Source: a gamma proteobacterium HIMB30
GTDB taxonomy: Bacteria > Pseudomonadota > Gammaproteobacteria > Pseudomonadales > Litorivicinaceae
Direction: 5' to 3'
Length of the DNA stretch: 64,000 nucleotides
NCBI GenBank assembly: GCA_000227525.2
Contig: AGIG01000034.1
Location: 186,001-250,000, forward strand
The notes under the pieces were generated by a model. That model ran no database searches. It had not been told where the DNA came from and was given only the letters and a program-made list of their open reading frames with translations. The position numbers and the translations under genes were made by a program. Shown in pieces: positions 53,079 through 63,082 of this stretch (positions are counted from its first letter, which is position 1; each line of letters starts with the position of its first letter).

Positions 53079-53094
53079 TTGACCAACCGGTCAC
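53079..53094 (-). promoter_or_regulatory. RutR-like operator upstream of the NMT1-type importer
   Basis: TTGACCAACCGGTCAC, 19 bases ahead of the binding-protein start, is a near-palindrome (TGACC-N4-GGTCA). It matches the known RutR consensus TTGACCA-NN-TGGTCAA at 12 of 14 defined positions. RutR is the TetR-type regulator of pyrimidine (and, in E. coli, purine and ureide) catabolism, released by uracil. No rutR gene lies in the window, so the assignment is inference. Confidence 0.5.
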
Positions 53095-53259
53095 TTGGAT
53101 AGCCCTCGGTACACGAAGCACCTCTAGTCTTAAACGGACTACCTTCCCAAATCTACTGTCCCGACTGTACCGATCTATTCCGATTCAATCCATAGCCTCT
53201 AGATCAGTCAAAACACTGCACTATTTTATTAATCGATTAACCGCGTTTCTTTGGAGCCT

Positions 53260-53907
53260 TCAGCCGCTGCTTACGTCGACAGCACCCACACTACCAAGAT
53301 CTTTCGCTCTCAACATCCCGCGATCGACAATAAAATCAACGATCTCACGGAGTCCCTGCCCTGTCTTCATGTTGGTGAATACAAAAGGCTTCTCGCCACG
53401 CATTCTTGTCGTGTCACGATCCATGACTTCAAGTGACGCGCCTACCAACGACGCGACATCAATCTTGTTGATGACTAATAAATCGCTCTTCGTGATACCC
53501 GGTCCGCCTTTCCTAGGAATCTTGTCACCTGCACTGACATCGATCACATAGATAGTGAGGTCTGACAGTTCGGGAGAGAATGTGGCGCTCAGATTATCAC
53601 CACCCGATTCTACGAGAACCAAATCAAGCTCCTGATGACGACTCTGCAGGTCATCAATCGCCGCCAGGTTCATCGACGCATCTTCGCGAATTGCAGTGTG
53701 AGGACATCCGCCCGTTTCAACACCCAAAATACGTGTCTGATCTAACGCATCGTGTTGTGACAAAAATTGGGCATCTTCATGTGTATAGATATCGTTCGTT
53801 ACAACCGCCATGTCGTAATAATCACGCATCGCACGGCACAAATTGAGAGTCAGCGCAGTCTTACCTGATCCCACGGGCCCACCGATTCCCACTCGCAATG
53901 CTTGCAT
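53260..53907 (-). CDS. ureG: Urease accessory GTPase UreG
   Basis: A 215-residue SIMIBI-class GTPase that powers nickel delivery to urease. P-loop [11 protein letters not shown] (10-20), switch [20 protein letters not shown], the metal-binding CPH of [15 protein letters not shown], base-recognition [11 protein letters not shown]. Normal length. Last gene of the long importer-urease operon, nine bases after ureF. Confidence 0.97.
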   Translation of the reverse strand: MQALRVGIGGPVGSGKTALTLNLCRAMRDYYDMAVVTNDIYTHEDAQFLSQHDALDQTRILGVETGGCPHTAIREDASMNLAAIDDLQSRHQELDLVLVESGGDNLSATFSPELSDLTIYVIDVSAGDKIPRKGGPGITKSDLLVINKIDVASLVGASLEVMDRDTTRMRGEKPFVFTNMKTGQGLREIVDFIVDRGMLRAKDLGSVGAVDVSSG

Positions 53908-53916
53908 ACATACCTC

Positions 53917-54570
53917 CTAAGAACGAAAAAGCCTGGAATATTGAGCCTCATGCTGAGCGCTCAAAATTGAAAGAAGTGGAACAGTGCTTGAGGAATCTAT
54001 CGATAAAGATTCCAGAGCCTGGTCGACGCATTCAGATATCTGTGGTTTCAACTCAGCCAAAATATTTTGCAATGAGTTTTGGCCCAACGGAATCGCTTTA
54101 GCGGCGACGATCATTTGATTTTCAAGCCATGACCAGAGAATGCCAGAGATCAACCAGTCTTCCGGAAGCTCATACCTCGCAGCGACCCATCCGTACAAAC
54201 AGATCAGTGAATATTCATTTGCATCTGGTACGTCGATCCCTTGATCAACTGCCCACTTCTTGAATGCTGCTCCGAGGAGCAAGTCCTCCTGGAGCAACTC
54301 ATGTGTTTCGCGAGACGCGAGCATCTCAGCGTTAATCTCACGGAAAGTCGTGTCTGAAGTCGCTCGGTATGCCCGACTGGCATAGTGGCAATCGAGCGTT
54401 GTCAGCGAGAACTTCATCACACTCTCGCACCAACGAGAAAGCGTTTCCGAGTCACACACAAGACCCTTATCGATCGCAGCTTCGAGCCCTTGGCTAAAAG
54501 CAAATGCACCGATGGGTAGGCTCGGAGAGAACAGATGTAACGCGTGGACGAATGACCTCGACCTAGTCAT
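53917..54570 (-). CDS. ureF: Urease accessory protein UreF
   Basis: Helical urease activation protein of 217 aa from ATG 54570, which has AGGTGG eight bases upstream; the frame reaches GTG 54582. Family motifs are FSPSLPIGAFAFSQGLE near the start and WCESVM. It acts with UreD and UreG to install nickel. Overlaps the end of ureE by eight bases. Confidence 0.93.
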   Translation of the reverse strand: MTRSRSFVHALHLFSPSLPIGAFAFSQGLEAAIDKGLVCDSETLSRWCESVMKFSLTTLDCHYASRAYRATSDTTFREINAEMLASRETHELLQEDLLLGAAFKKWAVDQGIDVPDANEYSLICLYGWVAARYELPEDWLISGILWSWLENQMIVAAKAIPLGQNSLQNILAELKPQISECVDQALESLSIDSSSTVPLLSILSAQHEAQYSRLFRS

Positions 54571-55012
54571 GATGGTGACCACCTAAAGAGTGTTGACCGT
54601 AAGCACCCTTCTCCGGATTAAAAGACCCTTCAAAGTCCTTCACCTCAAGTCCCCAGTGACGACACAGATCTGCCAAGACATGGTCTGGCTGGAATCGAAC
54701 AGAGCCTGGCTGAATCTCAACCGGAGTATGGCGATTCCCGAGGTGATAACAAATTTTAGCGAATAATATTGGGTCATTGGTCGAGGCCTTGGTCAACTTT
54801 TCAATGGCTGCTTTGACAAGGACCACTCGGCCGTCGGTTGCTTTCAAATAATCACCTTCCGAGAGAATCTGACCTCGATCCAGGAAAAGACCAGCCTCCT
54901 CGTCGGTCTCTGTTAACGTTTTAAAACGGCCACGCTTCCGGGAGTCGTAGTCAAGCAAGATGACCGCGTCATATTCCGCTGCTGCCTCGATTTTTTCGGT
55001 AAGCTCCAACAC
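54563..55012 (-). CDS. ureE: Urease accessory metallochaperone UreE
   Basis: A 149-residue nickel metallochaperone. Peptide-binding and metal-binding parts are present (DYDSRKRGRFKTL; ICYHLGNRHTPVEI, where the central His binds nickel). The C-terminal histidine tail is modest (GQHSLGGHHHD). Start is GTG 55012. Located between ureC and ureF as usual. Confidence 0.93.
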   Translation of the reverse strand: MLELTEKIEAAAEYDAVILLDYDSRKRGRFKTLTETDEEAGLFLDRGQILSEGDYLKATDGRVVLVKAAIEKLTKASTNDPILFAKICYHLGNRHTPVEIQPGSVRFQPDHVLADLCRHWGLEVKDFEGSFNPEKGAYGQHSLGGHHHD

Positions 55013-55023
55013 ATTTACGTCCT

Positions 55024-56724
55024 CTAAAACAAATAATATCGTTGAGCCAACGGAAGTAAGCTCGCGGGTTCACAGACTAGAAGTTCACCATCAGCTCGAA
55101 CCTCATAAGTTTCTGGGTCAACTTCAATTGTCGGCTGGAAGTCATTCAACACCATGTCAGCCTTGTTGACTGAACGGATATTTCGAACAGGCAGAAGCTG
55201 CCGATTCGTTTCTGTCATCCAGTTGTTATTTTTCTGTAAGGACAGTTCAGACACGAAGGTCGCGGACAGCCGGTCTGGACATGATCCCATCGCTCCAAAC
55301 ATTGTCCGGTAGTGCACGGGCTGGGGCGTTGGGATGGATGCATTTGGGTCGCCCATCGGGGCCGCCACAATAAACCCGCTTTTCAGGATGAGTGCTGGCT
55401 TCGTACCAAAAAATGCAGGCTTCCAAAGAACCAAGTCGGCCATCTTTCCGACTTCAATGGACCCCACTTCGTGAGCGATGCCATGCGCGATCGCCGGATT
55501 AATCGTGTATTTTGCGATGTACCGTCGCGCTCTAAAGTTGTCGTGCCAGTCCGGATCAGATTCCAACGACCCGAACTGATCCTTCATCTTGTGAGCGGTT
55601 TGCCACGTGCGAGTAATCACCTCACCAACACGTCCCATCGCCTGTGAGTCTGACGCAATCATACTGAACGCGCCTTTATCATGAAGGATATCCTCCGCCG
55701 CGATGGTCTCTTTTCGGATTCGACTGTCCGCGAATGCGACATCTTCAGGGATATTTGGCGACAGGTGGTGACAGACCATTAACATATCGAGGTGCTCATC
55801 GACCGTGTTGATGGTGTAGGGCCGCGTGGGGTTTGTAGAGGATGGGAGGATATTTGGTAACCCAGCGGCCTTGATGATGTCAGGTGCGTGACCACCGCCC
55901 GCGCCCTCGGTGTGGTAGGTATGGATCGTTCTCCCCGCGATCGCGCTCAGGGTTTCCTCAACGAAACCAGACTCATTCAAGGTGTCGGTATGAATCGCGA
56001 CCTGTGTATCCGTCTCATCGGCAACGGTCAGGCACGTATCAATCGCCTGGGGTGTCGTGCCCCAGTCTTCATGAAGCTTAAGTCCACAGGCGCCGGCTTC
56101 GATCTGCTCAATCAGCGCTTGTCGGTTACTCGAGTTTCCCTTACCAAGAAAACCGAAATTCATCGGTTGACCCTCGACCGCACGCATCATCATTTCCATA
56201 TTGAAGGGTCCTGGTGTGCAGGTCGTAGCATTGGTACCCGTCGCCGGACCCGTACCTCCCCCCATCATGGTCGTTATTCCGGACGCGAGTGCCTCATCAA
56301 TCTGTTGGGGACAGATAAAATGAATATGAGAGTCGATACCACCGGCCGTTAAGATCTTCCCCTCACCAGCGATGATCTCAGTCCCGGGACCAATAACCAC
56401 CGTAACTGACGGCTGGATATCAGGATTCCCCGCCTTCCCAATAGCGGCGATCCTTCCTGCTTTCACGCCGACATCAGCCTTGACGATGCCCCAGTAGTCG
56501 ACAATCAGTGCATTGGTAATCACAAGATCCATGCACTCCTGACTTGACCGCTGGGACTGACCCATCCCGTCTCGGATGACCTTCCCTCCCCCAAACGTAA
56601 CCTCGTCGCCGGGGACGGCTGAATCAGTCTCCGGAGTAACCCAAAGATTTGTATCACCAAGGCGAACCGTATCTCCGACCGTGGGCCCATAGAGATCAGC
56701 GTAGGCTTTTCTTGAGATTTTCAT
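55024..56724 (-). CDS. ureC: Urease alpha subunit (catalytic)
   Basis: The 566-residue nickel-containing catalytic subunit, hydrolysing urea to ammonia and carbamate. All active-site residues are present: H133 and H135 (DSHIHF), carbamylated K216 (GLKLHEDWG), H245 (IHTDTLNE), H271 ([13 protein letters not shown]), flap C318-H319 ([13 protein letters not shown]) and D359 (SDSQAMGR). Full length and intact, so active urease is expected. Overlaps ureB by four bases. Confidence 0.98.
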   Translation of the reverse strand: MKISRKAYADLYGPTVGDTVRLGDTNLWVTPETDSAVPGDEVTFGGGKVIRDGMGQSQRSSQECMDLVITNALIVDYWGIVKADVGVKAGRIAAIGKAGNPDIQPSVTVVIGPGTEIIAGEGKILTAGGIDSHIHFICPQQIDEALASGITTMMGGGTGPATGTNATTCTPGPFNMEMMMRAVEGQPMNFGFLGKGNSSNRQALIEQIEAGACGLKLHEDWGTTPQAIDTCLTVADETDTQVAIHTDTLNESGFVEETLSAIAGRTIHTYHTEGAGGGHAPDIIKAAGLPNILPSSTNPTRPYTINTVDEHLDMLMVCHHLSPNIPEDVAFADSRIRKETIAAEDILHDKGAFSMIASDSQAMGRVGEVITRTWQTAHKMKDQFGSLESDPDWHDNFRARRYIAKYTINPAIAHGIAHEVGSIEVGKMADLVLWKPAFFGTKPALILKSGFIVAAPMGDPNASIPTPQPVHYRTMFGAMGSCPDRLSATFVSELSLQKNNNWMTETNRQLLPVRNIRSVNKADMVLNDFQPTIEVDPETYEVRADGELLVCEPASLLPLAQRYYLF

Positions 56725-57038
56725 ACCGACTCCTCTAGACGACCCATCACTAACCCCCTGAACCCGAATACGTTCCGATCACCGGCCAGCGCCACCAACT
56801 CAACCGTCCTCTCCTGACCAGGCTCGAACCGCACGGCGGTGCCGGCAGCGATATTTAGCCGGAACCCAAGCGCTTGCGGGCGATCGAACGATAAACAGGG
56901 ATTCACCTCGTAAAAATGATAGTGGGAGCCGACCTGGATTGGCCGGTCACCAGTATTCGCGACGACCAATGTCGCGGTCTCACGGCCCTCATTCAGATTC
57001 ACCTCACCAGACTGAATCCGCATTTCTCCTGGAATCAT
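56721..57038 (-). CDS. ureB: Urease beta subunit
   Basis: A 105-residue urease beta subunit, a small all-beta structural chain. Typical segments: [57 protein letters not shown]. It overlaps ureA and ureC by four bases (ATGA), showing that the three structural genes are translationally coupled. Confidence 0.97.
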   Translation of the reverse strand: MIPGEMRIQSGEVNLNEGRETATLVVANTGDRPIQVGSHYHFYEVNPCLSFDRPQALGFRLNIAAGTAVRFEPGQERTVELVALAGDRNVFGFRGLVMGRLEESV

Positions 57039-57352
57039 TTCTTCAATGCCTCCTGTATCGGCTCATGAACAGTGACTAACTTCGTCCCGTCTGGGAATGT
57101 CGCCTCGATCTGCACCTCATCCACCATCTCAGCCACTCCATCCATCACTTGGTCTTTGGTCAGTATCGTACGTCCCAGCTGCATCAGTTCAGCGACAGAA
57201 CACCCATCACGCGCGCCTTCCATAATTTCCAAACTGATCAGGGCAACGACCTCCGGGTAGTTCAATCTCAGACCTCGGGCTAACCGACGCTCGGCAACTA
57301 AGCCGGCCGTGTACAGCAATAGCTTGTCTTTTTCTCTAGGGGTTAATTCCAC
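57035..57352 (-). CDS. ureA: Urease gamma subunit
   Basis: A 105-residue urease gamma subunit. It starts [27 protein letters not shown] and contains [21 protein letters not shown], diagnostic of the family. Separate A, B and C subunits are the usual bacterial arrangement. Directly next to ureD. Confidence 0.97.
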   Translation of the reverse strand: MELTPREKDKLLLYTAGLVAERRLARGLRLNYPEVVALISLEIMEGARDGCSVAELMQLGRTILTKDQVMDGVAEMVDEVQIEATFPDGTKLVTVHEPIQEALKK

Positions 57353-58210
57353 TCATGTCCTCCAGATTCTTGGCGTTTCGACTTTTCTTGCCATGATTTG
57401 ATCCCCGATCAAAGACCACAGCGAATCCAAGGCGTTCCTCGTGTCTTCTGCGCGATCAGACAACAAACGAATACTGATCAGTCCATCACGGATCGCAGTC
57501 ACGCCAAACTTGCCGCGAAAGCCCTTTAGGATGTGTCGGCAATCAACGACCACTGCAGCCGTCTTTTCAGATCCCGTTGTCAATGCGAGTAACCCTGACG
57601 CGAAACTAGTCATGGCATTCAAACCGCTGACACTGGTTAAAGTCTCGGGTCCGATCCGCAAATGGTCTCGGTACAATAAATGGCGGTCTCGATAAACGCT
57701 CAGCCGCTGGGAAAGACAACCACTCGTGAAAGGGAGGGAGCCAGCTGACCGACCAAACACCGTATGCTCCCAACCGAAGTAAGTAGCCGATGAATCAACG
57801 AAAATCTGAGTCTCTAGATCACCGTGGGCACCATCAAAGACAATCGTATCCTGCGGTAAGTACGCACAAACCGCTTCTTCATCGACCTCGATCAATGTCC
57901 GGGTAGTCTGCATCGAGCCGTTTTGTCGGGCCCGATAGAGTTTCCCCGACGCCGGTGTCGTTATCAAAACCTTGGCCCGGGGATTGAGATAGAACCGGCA
58001 ATCGAGATCATCACCCGACACCATCCCCCCCGGCGGGTGTAGCACGTAGCAATGTGCAAGGTCCTGATCATGAAACAATTTCTGCACCCGCAAAGGTCCG
58101 GCATGAGAAAGTTCGGCGAGCGCAGTCTTACCTGCGCTGGTCTGATGGAAACGACAACTTAGGCTGGCGGGCCAGGTATGATCCGATTCAAGGGACTGAC
58201 ACTGCTCCAT
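57353..58210 (-). CDS. ureD: Urease accessory protein UreD
   Basis: A 285-residue urease accessory protein that scaffolds UreF/UreG on apo-urease. Hallmarks: LHPPGGMVSGDDLDCRFYLNPRAKVLITTPASGKLYRA and the later YLPQDTIVFDGA. Its stop codon abuts the ureA start with no gap. First urease gene, six bases after the racemase-like gene. Confidence 0.95.
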   Translation of the reverse strand: MEQCQSLESDHTWPASLSCRFHQTSAGKTALAELSHAGPLRVQKLFHDQDLAHCYVLHPPGGMVSGDDLDCRFYLNPRAKVLITTPASGKLYRARQNGSMQTTRTLIEVDEEAVCAYLPQDTIVFDGAHGDLETQIFVDSSATYFGWEHTVFGRSAGSLPFTSGCLSQRLSVYRDRHLLYRDHLRIGPETLTSVSGLNAMTSFASGLLALTTGSEKTAAVVVDCRHILKGFRGKFGVTAIRDGLISIRLLSDRAEDTRNALDSLWSLIGDQIMARKVETPRIWRT

Positions 58211-58216
58211 CGGTTA

Positions 58217-58882
58217 CTACTCCAGACACAAGACGCTGGACAGTCGGAGTCCGGCGGCAACTGGATCAATGATTGTCAGCTCTTCCCATTCGCTATTCAG
58301 CTCGGCATAGAGGGCTGTCATGCCCGCGCAACCCAATATGATCGCTACGTTTTCGCCATGCGTATCGACGATATCTCGGATGCAGTGATTGAGTATTTTC
58401 AGCGATTCTCTGGGATCCCTTTCGAGTTCAAGCACCGGTATCCCGCTAGCCAACACATCAAGACAGTTCGGCTCAAACCCTTGCCGCTGAATTGACTCCT
58501 TGATGACCGGGACAGAGACTTGGAGTGTGGTCAGAACGACAAACCGTTGCGAACGGAGCGATGCCCAATGATACGCCGATTGCCCAATCCCAATGACCGG
58601 TCGCCCCACCTGTTCAACGAGATCCCAAACACCGGTGTCATCAAAACAACCCACCACAAAAGCAGAATAGTCATCTGATAATTTTGCGACCATGGACAAC
58701 ATCGCCTCGGTGGCAAGCTCACCATCATCAGCGCCCTGAATTGCTTCCGGTGCGGCGTGATTGGTAATGAATTCGAAACTAGCTCCACCGGCGACAGTGA
58801 TTCGATCCAGTGTGTCTCGACAGGTACTCGTCATCGATTCAGTGCTGTTTGGGTTGATGAAACAAATGACAGGAGACCCCAT
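58217..58882 (-). CDS. Asp/Glu/hydantoin-racemase family, probable allantoin racemase
   Basis: A 221-residue member of the Asp/Glu/hydantoin racemase superfamily. It opens FINPNSTESM like hydantoin/allantoin racemases and has the two catalytic cysteines C79 (VGCFDDTG) and C185 (LGCAGMTA). Placed between an ABC importer and ureDABC, in a window that ends with ureidoglycolate lyase, allantoin racemase (HpxA-like) is the best guess; hydantoin racemase is the alternative. Overlaps the upstream permease by one base. Confidence 0.85.
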   Translation of the reverse strand: MGSPVICFINPNSTESMTSTCRDTLDRITVAGGASFEFITNHAAPEAIQGADDGELATEAMLSMVAKLSDDYSAFVVGCFDDTGVWDLVEQVGRPVIGIGQSAYHWASLRSQRFVVLTTLQVSVPVIKESIQRQGFEPNCLDVLASGIPVLELERDPRESLKILNHCIRDIVDTHGENVAIILGCAGMTALYAELNSEWEELTIIDPVAAGLRLSSVLCLE

Positions 58883-59754
58883 TACCGGTTGGCCCCCGTC
58901 TTGCGTCGGAGTGCCCAGAACAGAGCGAGTGACAAACCAATCACTAAAAAGCTCACCCCAGTGGTCACCGCTCCTAACGCGTAAATCGACGGGTTGGTGA
59001 CGGTTGTCGTTAAACCCCTCAACTCTAACGGTAGCGTATTGACCGAACCCAAAGCCTGCGAAGAGCGAGCCAGCTCATCGTAGCTTAGTGTGAATCCGAA
59101 CAACGCCACACCCACAAGAGCCGGTGCGATGAGAGGGAAAACGACACCCCAAAACGTTTGCCAAGGGGTCGCACCAAGATCCCGTGCAGCCTCTTCATAG
59201 CTGGGATTGAAGCGATTAAAGACCGCGAACATGATTAACAGTCCGAAAGGTAACGTCCAAGTGAGATGCGTCCCCAGACCTGAGGCAACCAGCCCCATTG
59301 AGGTCTGAAAATCATTAATGATCCACTGGATCTCAAAGGTCTGACCGAGCCACTTGATTGTTTCATCAAGCAACCGAAACTGTAACGCAATACCTAAACT
59401 AATCGCGATCGAGGGTATGATTAGGCTTGCGATGGTTAGATAAAACAGGACTCCAGAGCCTCGGAACTTCTTTCGGAAGGCGAGACCTGCACACAGACTC
59501 AGGACCACAGTGAAAATCATCACCAATATCCCGAGAAATAGGGAACGACGAAGTCCCCGGGAGATATCAACGACACCAAGTCCACGCCACAGCTCTTCGA
59601 ACCAGTGAAGAGAGACGCCTCTCATCGGGAATGTCAGACCACCCTCAGGCCCCTGGAACGCCAGCAGAATAATGGACAGCACCGGCCCATAAAGAAAAAC
59701 AACGAAGCACCCAAAGAAAATCGTCAAACACAGGGTCTGAGTCTTAGAAAACAT
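58882..59754 (-). CDS. PotC-like ABC permease
   Basis: A 290-residue permease of the spermidine/putrescine (PotC) type with six helices. Coupling motif: YEEAARDLGATPWQTFWGVVFPLIAPALV. One base overlap with the racemase gene; two bases from PotB. Context suggests ureide, nucleobase or related nitrogen compounds and not polyamines as substrate. Confidence 0.92.
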   Translation of the reverse strand: MFSKTQTLCLTIFFGCFVVFLYGPVLSIILLAFQGPEGGLTFPMRGVSLHWFEELWRGLGVVDISRGLRRSLFLGILVMIFTVVLSLCAGLAFRKKFRGSGVLFYLTIASLIIPSIAISLGIALQFRLLDETIKWLGQTFEIQWIINDFQTSMGLVASGLGTHLTWTLPFGLLIMFAVFNRFNPSYEEAARDLGATPWQTFWGVVFPLIAPALVGVALFGFTLSYDELARSSQALGSVNTLPLELRGLTTTVTNPSIYALGAVTTGVSFLVIGLSLALFWALRRKTGANR

Positions 59755-59756
59755 CG

Positions 59757-60629
59757 TCAGAGCTCCTTACGCACGTTGACGATTCGCATCATGGCCGCGA
59801 CCATCAGGAGCGTGATCGAGACTAAGACCACCGCGTTGGCGGCGGCCGCTGGGAACTGAAGATAGCTCATTTCGACATAGATAATTTTCCCGACAGAAGC
59901 GATCTGTTGGCCTCCGAGCACTCCGATTGTTATGAAATCACCGACGACGATCGTGATGACGAAGATCGAACCGATCATGATCCCGGAGCGGCTCAACGGG
60001 ATAATGATGTTCGTAATAATCTGCCAGGCTGATGCACCCGAGTCCTTCGCGGCTTCGATCAGCGATCGATCAATCTTCGCCATCGAGTTGAAGATTGGGA
60101 CGACCATAAACAGGGAGTAGAGATGAACAAAGCCGAGGGTCACCGAAAAACCGGAGTAGAGCAGCCACTCGATCGGTTCGTCGATGATACCCATGCTCAT
60201 CAGGCCCGTGTTGACGATCCCGTTTCTCCCTAGCAACGGTATCCAAGAAATCATCCGGATGACGTTACTGGTCCAAAATGGAATCGTGCAAACCAAGAAT
60301 AAAACTATCTGCATCTTTAAACTTTGAACACAGAATACGAGATAGAGAGCCACCCCAAATCCAATTCCCAGGGTTAGAAACCATGTCAGGAAGACATACT
60401 TAAAAGTCGATAGATAGGTTGCGAACGTGGTGCACAACCCTTCGTTCCAGTCAAAACATCCGTAAAATAATTCCTCATAATTCATGAGGATCAGATCGGG
60501 GATGAGAGAATACTCGGTGTAGTCCCAAAAGCTCACGACCACGACCAATAGCAGCGGCAACACAAAAAACAATGCAAGCACTAGAGCGAACGGTACCGCG
60601 AGGATACTGCTACTGTTCGGTTTCACCAT
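59757..60629 (-). CDS. PotB-like ABC permease
   Basis: A 290-residue permease of the PotB type. Six hydrophobic segments starting AVPFALVLALFFVLPLLLVVVV; the cytoplasmic motif is LIEAAKDSGASAWQIITNIIIPLSRSG. Forms the membrane channel with PotC. Lies 54 bases after the binding-protein gene. Confidence 0.93.
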   Translation of the reverse strand: MVKPNSSSILAVPFALVLALFFVLPLLLVVVVSFWDYTEYSLIPDLILMNYEELFYGCFDWNEGLCTTFATYLSTFKYVFLTWFLTLGIGFGVALYLVFCVQSLKMQIVLFLVCTIPFWTSNVIRMISWIPLLGRNGIVNTGLMSMGIIDEPIEWLLYSGFSVTLGFVHLYSLFMVVPIFNSMAKIDRSLIEAAKDSGASAWQIITNIIIPLSRSGIMIGSIFVITIVVGDFITIGVLGGQQIASVGKIIYVEMSYLQFPAAAANAVVLVSITLLMVAAMMRIVNVRKEL

Positions 60630-60683
60630 ACTCTCATCCGTCGTTAAGGGGATTAGCCTCGCTAACCCCCTGATCGAGCCCGC

Positions 60684-61967
60684 TTAGGAAGCGATAAACT
60701 CATTCCACTTTCTGACCATATAGCGGTTTTCGTCCATCACCGCGTTCCAACAGGCAACGCTGCCCATCCGATCCTCGTACGAGCCACCATCCCGCACCTC
60801 TCCGGCCGACGCGAGTTTCTGTCCGTTAGGAGACATGATGTCCTTCGCGGCAGGCTTACCGAGCATCCAGTAGTCCCACTCATAGGCTTCCATATTGGCC
60901 TGCGCCGTTGACAGCACCGCTGAGTAATAACCCTGCCGATTTAAGTAGGCACCCGCCCACCCTGAGAGGAACCAGTTGATGAACTCATACGCCAAATCCG
61001 CCTGATACCCTTTGATCGTAGACGGCAAAGCGAAACCGGCAGCCCAGGCCCTGTAGCCCTCTTTGAGCGGCTGGTAAACACAAGGGATTCCCTTGGTTCT
61101 GACCGCCGTGATCGCTGGTGACCACATCGACTGAATCACAACCTCACCCGACGCCATCAGATTGACGCTCTCATTAAAGTCAGACCAAAACGCCCGGAAC
61201 TGGCCCGCCTTCTTCGCTTCGGTCATGATCTTCATCGTCAAGTCGATTTCTTTCTTGGTCATGTTCCCCTTATCGGGGTACTTGTACTCACCCATCGCCT
61301 CGACGACCATCGCCGCGTCCATGATCCCGATCGATGGGATGTTCAGGATCGAGGCCTTGCCCTTAAACTCGGGGTTCAACAGCTCCGACCAACTGTTGAT
61401 TGGGCGACCGATCAGGTCGGGTCTAATTCCCAGCGTGTCAGCGTTATATACGGTCGGTATCAGTGTTACCCACTCAGTGGGTGTGCTGGAGAAGTTCTTC
61501 GAGTTCTCTCCATCCTTATAGAATACCTTCTTGGGAGCCGTGCCCTGGTCGCCAATTTTCTTACCCGCAACTTCACCCTTCGTGAAGGCGGTGACGATGT
61601 TGTCGAACTCTTTAATCTTGTTCGCATTCATACCGATCAGGTTCCCTGACGGTACTAACTTCTTCAAACTGAAATACTCCGTATCCACCAGATCAAAGCT
61701 GTTTGGCTGGGTCAGAATTCGCTTAGTTACCTCGTCAGTGGTTACTGGAATGTACTCGATGGTGATACCCAGATCTTCCTTGGCCTTCTCACCAATTTTA
61801 GTGTCCTGGTTCACCGCGGTTCCCAGATACCGCAACACCTTCTTCTCGTTTGACATAACATAAGGCGCAACACCACCAAACATGGATGCAGCTGCTAGCG
61901 TACCCGCGCCTTTAATAAAGGATCGTCTCGACAATCCAGCCATATTTTCTTGAGTTTTCTTAGACAT
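60684..61967 (-). CDS. PotD-like periplasmic binding protein with Tat signal
   Basis: A 427-residue binding protein from ATG 61967, which has GGAGG six bases upstream; a longer frame into potA is rejected. The signal peptide has the twin-arginine motif LSRRSFIKGAGTLAAAS, so the protein is probably exported folded. Mature domains resemble spermidine/putrescine-binding PotD (YLGTAVNQDTKIGEKAKED, then AWAAGFALPSTIKGYQADLAYEF). Polyamine-type binding proteins from ureide operons often bind allantoin or purines; ligand unproven. Confidence 0.9.
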   Translation of the reverse strand: MSKKTQENMAGLSRRSFIKGAGTLAAASMFGGVAPYVMSNEKKVLRYLGTAVNQDTKIGEKAKEDLGITIEYIPVTTDEVTKRILTQPNSFDLVDTEYFSLKKLVPSGNLIGMNANKIKEFDNIVTAFTKGEVAGKKIGDQGTAPKKVFYKDGENSKNFSSTPTEWVTLIPTVYNADTLGIRPDLIGRPINSWSELLNPEFKGKASILNIPSIGIMDAAMVVEAMGEYKYPDKGNMTKKEIDLTMKIMTEAKKAGQFRAFWSDFNESVNLMASGEVVIQSMWSPAITAVRTKGIPCVYQPLKEGYRAWAAGFALPSTIKGYQADLAYEFINWFLSGWAGAYLNRQGYYSAVLSTAQANMEAYEWDYWMLGKPAAKDIMSPNGQKLASAGEVRDGGSYEDRMGSVACWNAVMDENRYMVRKWNEFIAS

Positions 61968-61981
61968 AATGCCTCCGTAGC

Positions 61982-62947
61982 TCAGTTTTTGAGTAAAGTT
62001 TCCGTTTCCGGAATCCAGTGGGTATTGCACTCGTCTCCTATCGTTAAGCCCAAACTCAAAAAAGTCTTATCGTCCGTGTAGGCGTGCAAAGTCCCAAAAT
62101 CAGTGGCTACAGAAACCTTCAGATACTGGCCAAGGTATTCAATTCTCTCGATCTTTGAGTTGGACTGTCCTTCGATTCCTATCTGTAACTCACTGTACTT
62201 CACGGAGACCAACCCGTGATCAGACTCGATCACGTTGTGGCCTCCTATGAATTCTGCGACGAATCTGTTCGCGGGGGTTTCATAAATATCGCGGGGCGAC
62301 CCCACCTGCTGGATCTGCCCACCATCCATCACGATCACCACGTCCGAGAGGGCCATCGCCTCCTCCTGGCTGTGAGTGACGTGAACAAAGGGTATGCCGA
62401 GCGATTTCTGCATCGCCTTCAGCTCTGCCCTCATGTCAATACGTAAGAAAGGGTCCAGTGCCGACAAGGGTTCATCCAGCAATAATGCCTTTGGAGACGT
62501 TACCAACGCTCTGGCTAAGGCGACTCGCTGTTGTTGTCCGCCCGATAACTCAGAGGGTAAACGATTCGCAAATTCCTCAAGCTGAACCTTTCTCAGGTAA
62601 TCGAGCGCTGTTGTATGTCTCTCGGTCTTACCCATCCCGCCGATCTTCAAAGCAAACGCGACGTTATCGAGCACACTGAGGTGCGGGAAGAGCGCATAAT
62701 CCTGAAACATCATTGATGTTGGCCGTTTGGCTGGGGCGTGGTCCGTGACATTTTTTCCACCGACGATCACGTCCCCGGAGAATACAGTTTCGTGCCCAGC
62801 GATCGCTCTGAGTGTCGATGTCTTGCCACATCCCGACGGACCGAGCAAACAACAGTACTGGTCTGCCGTCAATTTGAACGATACGTTGGATACAGCCGTG
62901 ACGTTGTCATATCGGATGCAGAGATCTATCACTTCGAGCGCGTTCAT
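61982..62947 (-). CDS. PotA-like ABC ATPase, first gene of the importer-urease operon
   Basis: A 321-residue ATPase of the PotA type with a C-terminal TOBE-like regulatory domain (about 235-320). Walker A GPSGCGKTSTLRAI, signature LSGGQQQRVALARAL, Walker B LLLDEPLSALDPFLRID, switch VTHSQEEAMALSD. A ribosome site GAGG is eight bases ahead of ATG 62947. It is the first gene behind a sigma54-type promoter. Confidence 0.95.
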   Translation of the reverse strand: MNALEVIDLCIRYDNVTAVSNVSFKLTADQYCCLLGPSGCGKTSTLRAIAGHETVFSGDVIVGGKNVTDHAPAKRPTSMMFQDYALFPHLSVLDNVAFALKIGGMGKTERHTTALDYLRKVQLEEFANRLPSELSGGQQQRVALARALVTSPKALLLDEPLSALDPFLRIDMRAELKAMQKSLGIPFVHVTHSQEEAMALSDVVIVMDGGQIQQVGSPRDIYETPANRFVAEFIGGHNVIESDHGLVSVKYSELQIGIEGQSNSKIERIEYLGQYLKVSVATDFGTLHAYTDDKTFLSLGLTIGDECNTHWIPETETLLKN

Positions 62948-62972
62948 TTGTCCTCATTTTTTATTTTTCTAT

Positions 62973-62990
62973 CTCAAGACTTGTGCCAAA
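62973..62990 (-). promoter_or_regulatory. Sigma54-type -24/-12 promoter of the importer-urease operon
   Basis: On the minus strand TTTGGCACAAGTCTTGAG contains TTGGCAC, a perfect -24 element, then AAGTC and TTGA in place of the -12 TTGC. The conserved GG and the -12 G are ten bases apart as required. The predicted start lies near 62961, 14 bases before the potA ATG. RpoN promoters need an activator bound upstream; a perfect NtrC site is found about 110 bases upstream. Confidence 0.65.
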
Positions 62991-63063
62991 CCTTGGATTG
63001 CCTTTATAACCAAATACTTATACTTTTGTCCAAGAAAAAAACGCTCAGTGCACGCACCAGCAA

Positions 63064-63082
63064 TTGCACCAATACGGTGCAA
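63064..63082. promoter_or_regulatory. NtrC-type activator site
   Basis: TTGCACCAATACGGTGCAA is a perfect palindrome with seven-base arms around AATAC and matches the NtrC consensus TGCACC-N5-GGTGCA exactly. Its centre is about 112 bases upstream of the predicted sigma54 start at 62961, the usual enhancer distance. A second TGCACC half-site begins 40 bases to the right (63105), which is about four helix turns, and GGGTGC is at 63087. Together this suggests nitrogen-limitation control. Confidence 0.7.

Noticed and set aside
53229-53240. Palindrome TTAATCGATTAA after the ureG stop as a terminator
   Set aside because: It is A/T-rich without a loop or T-run and would not form a stable RNA hairpin.
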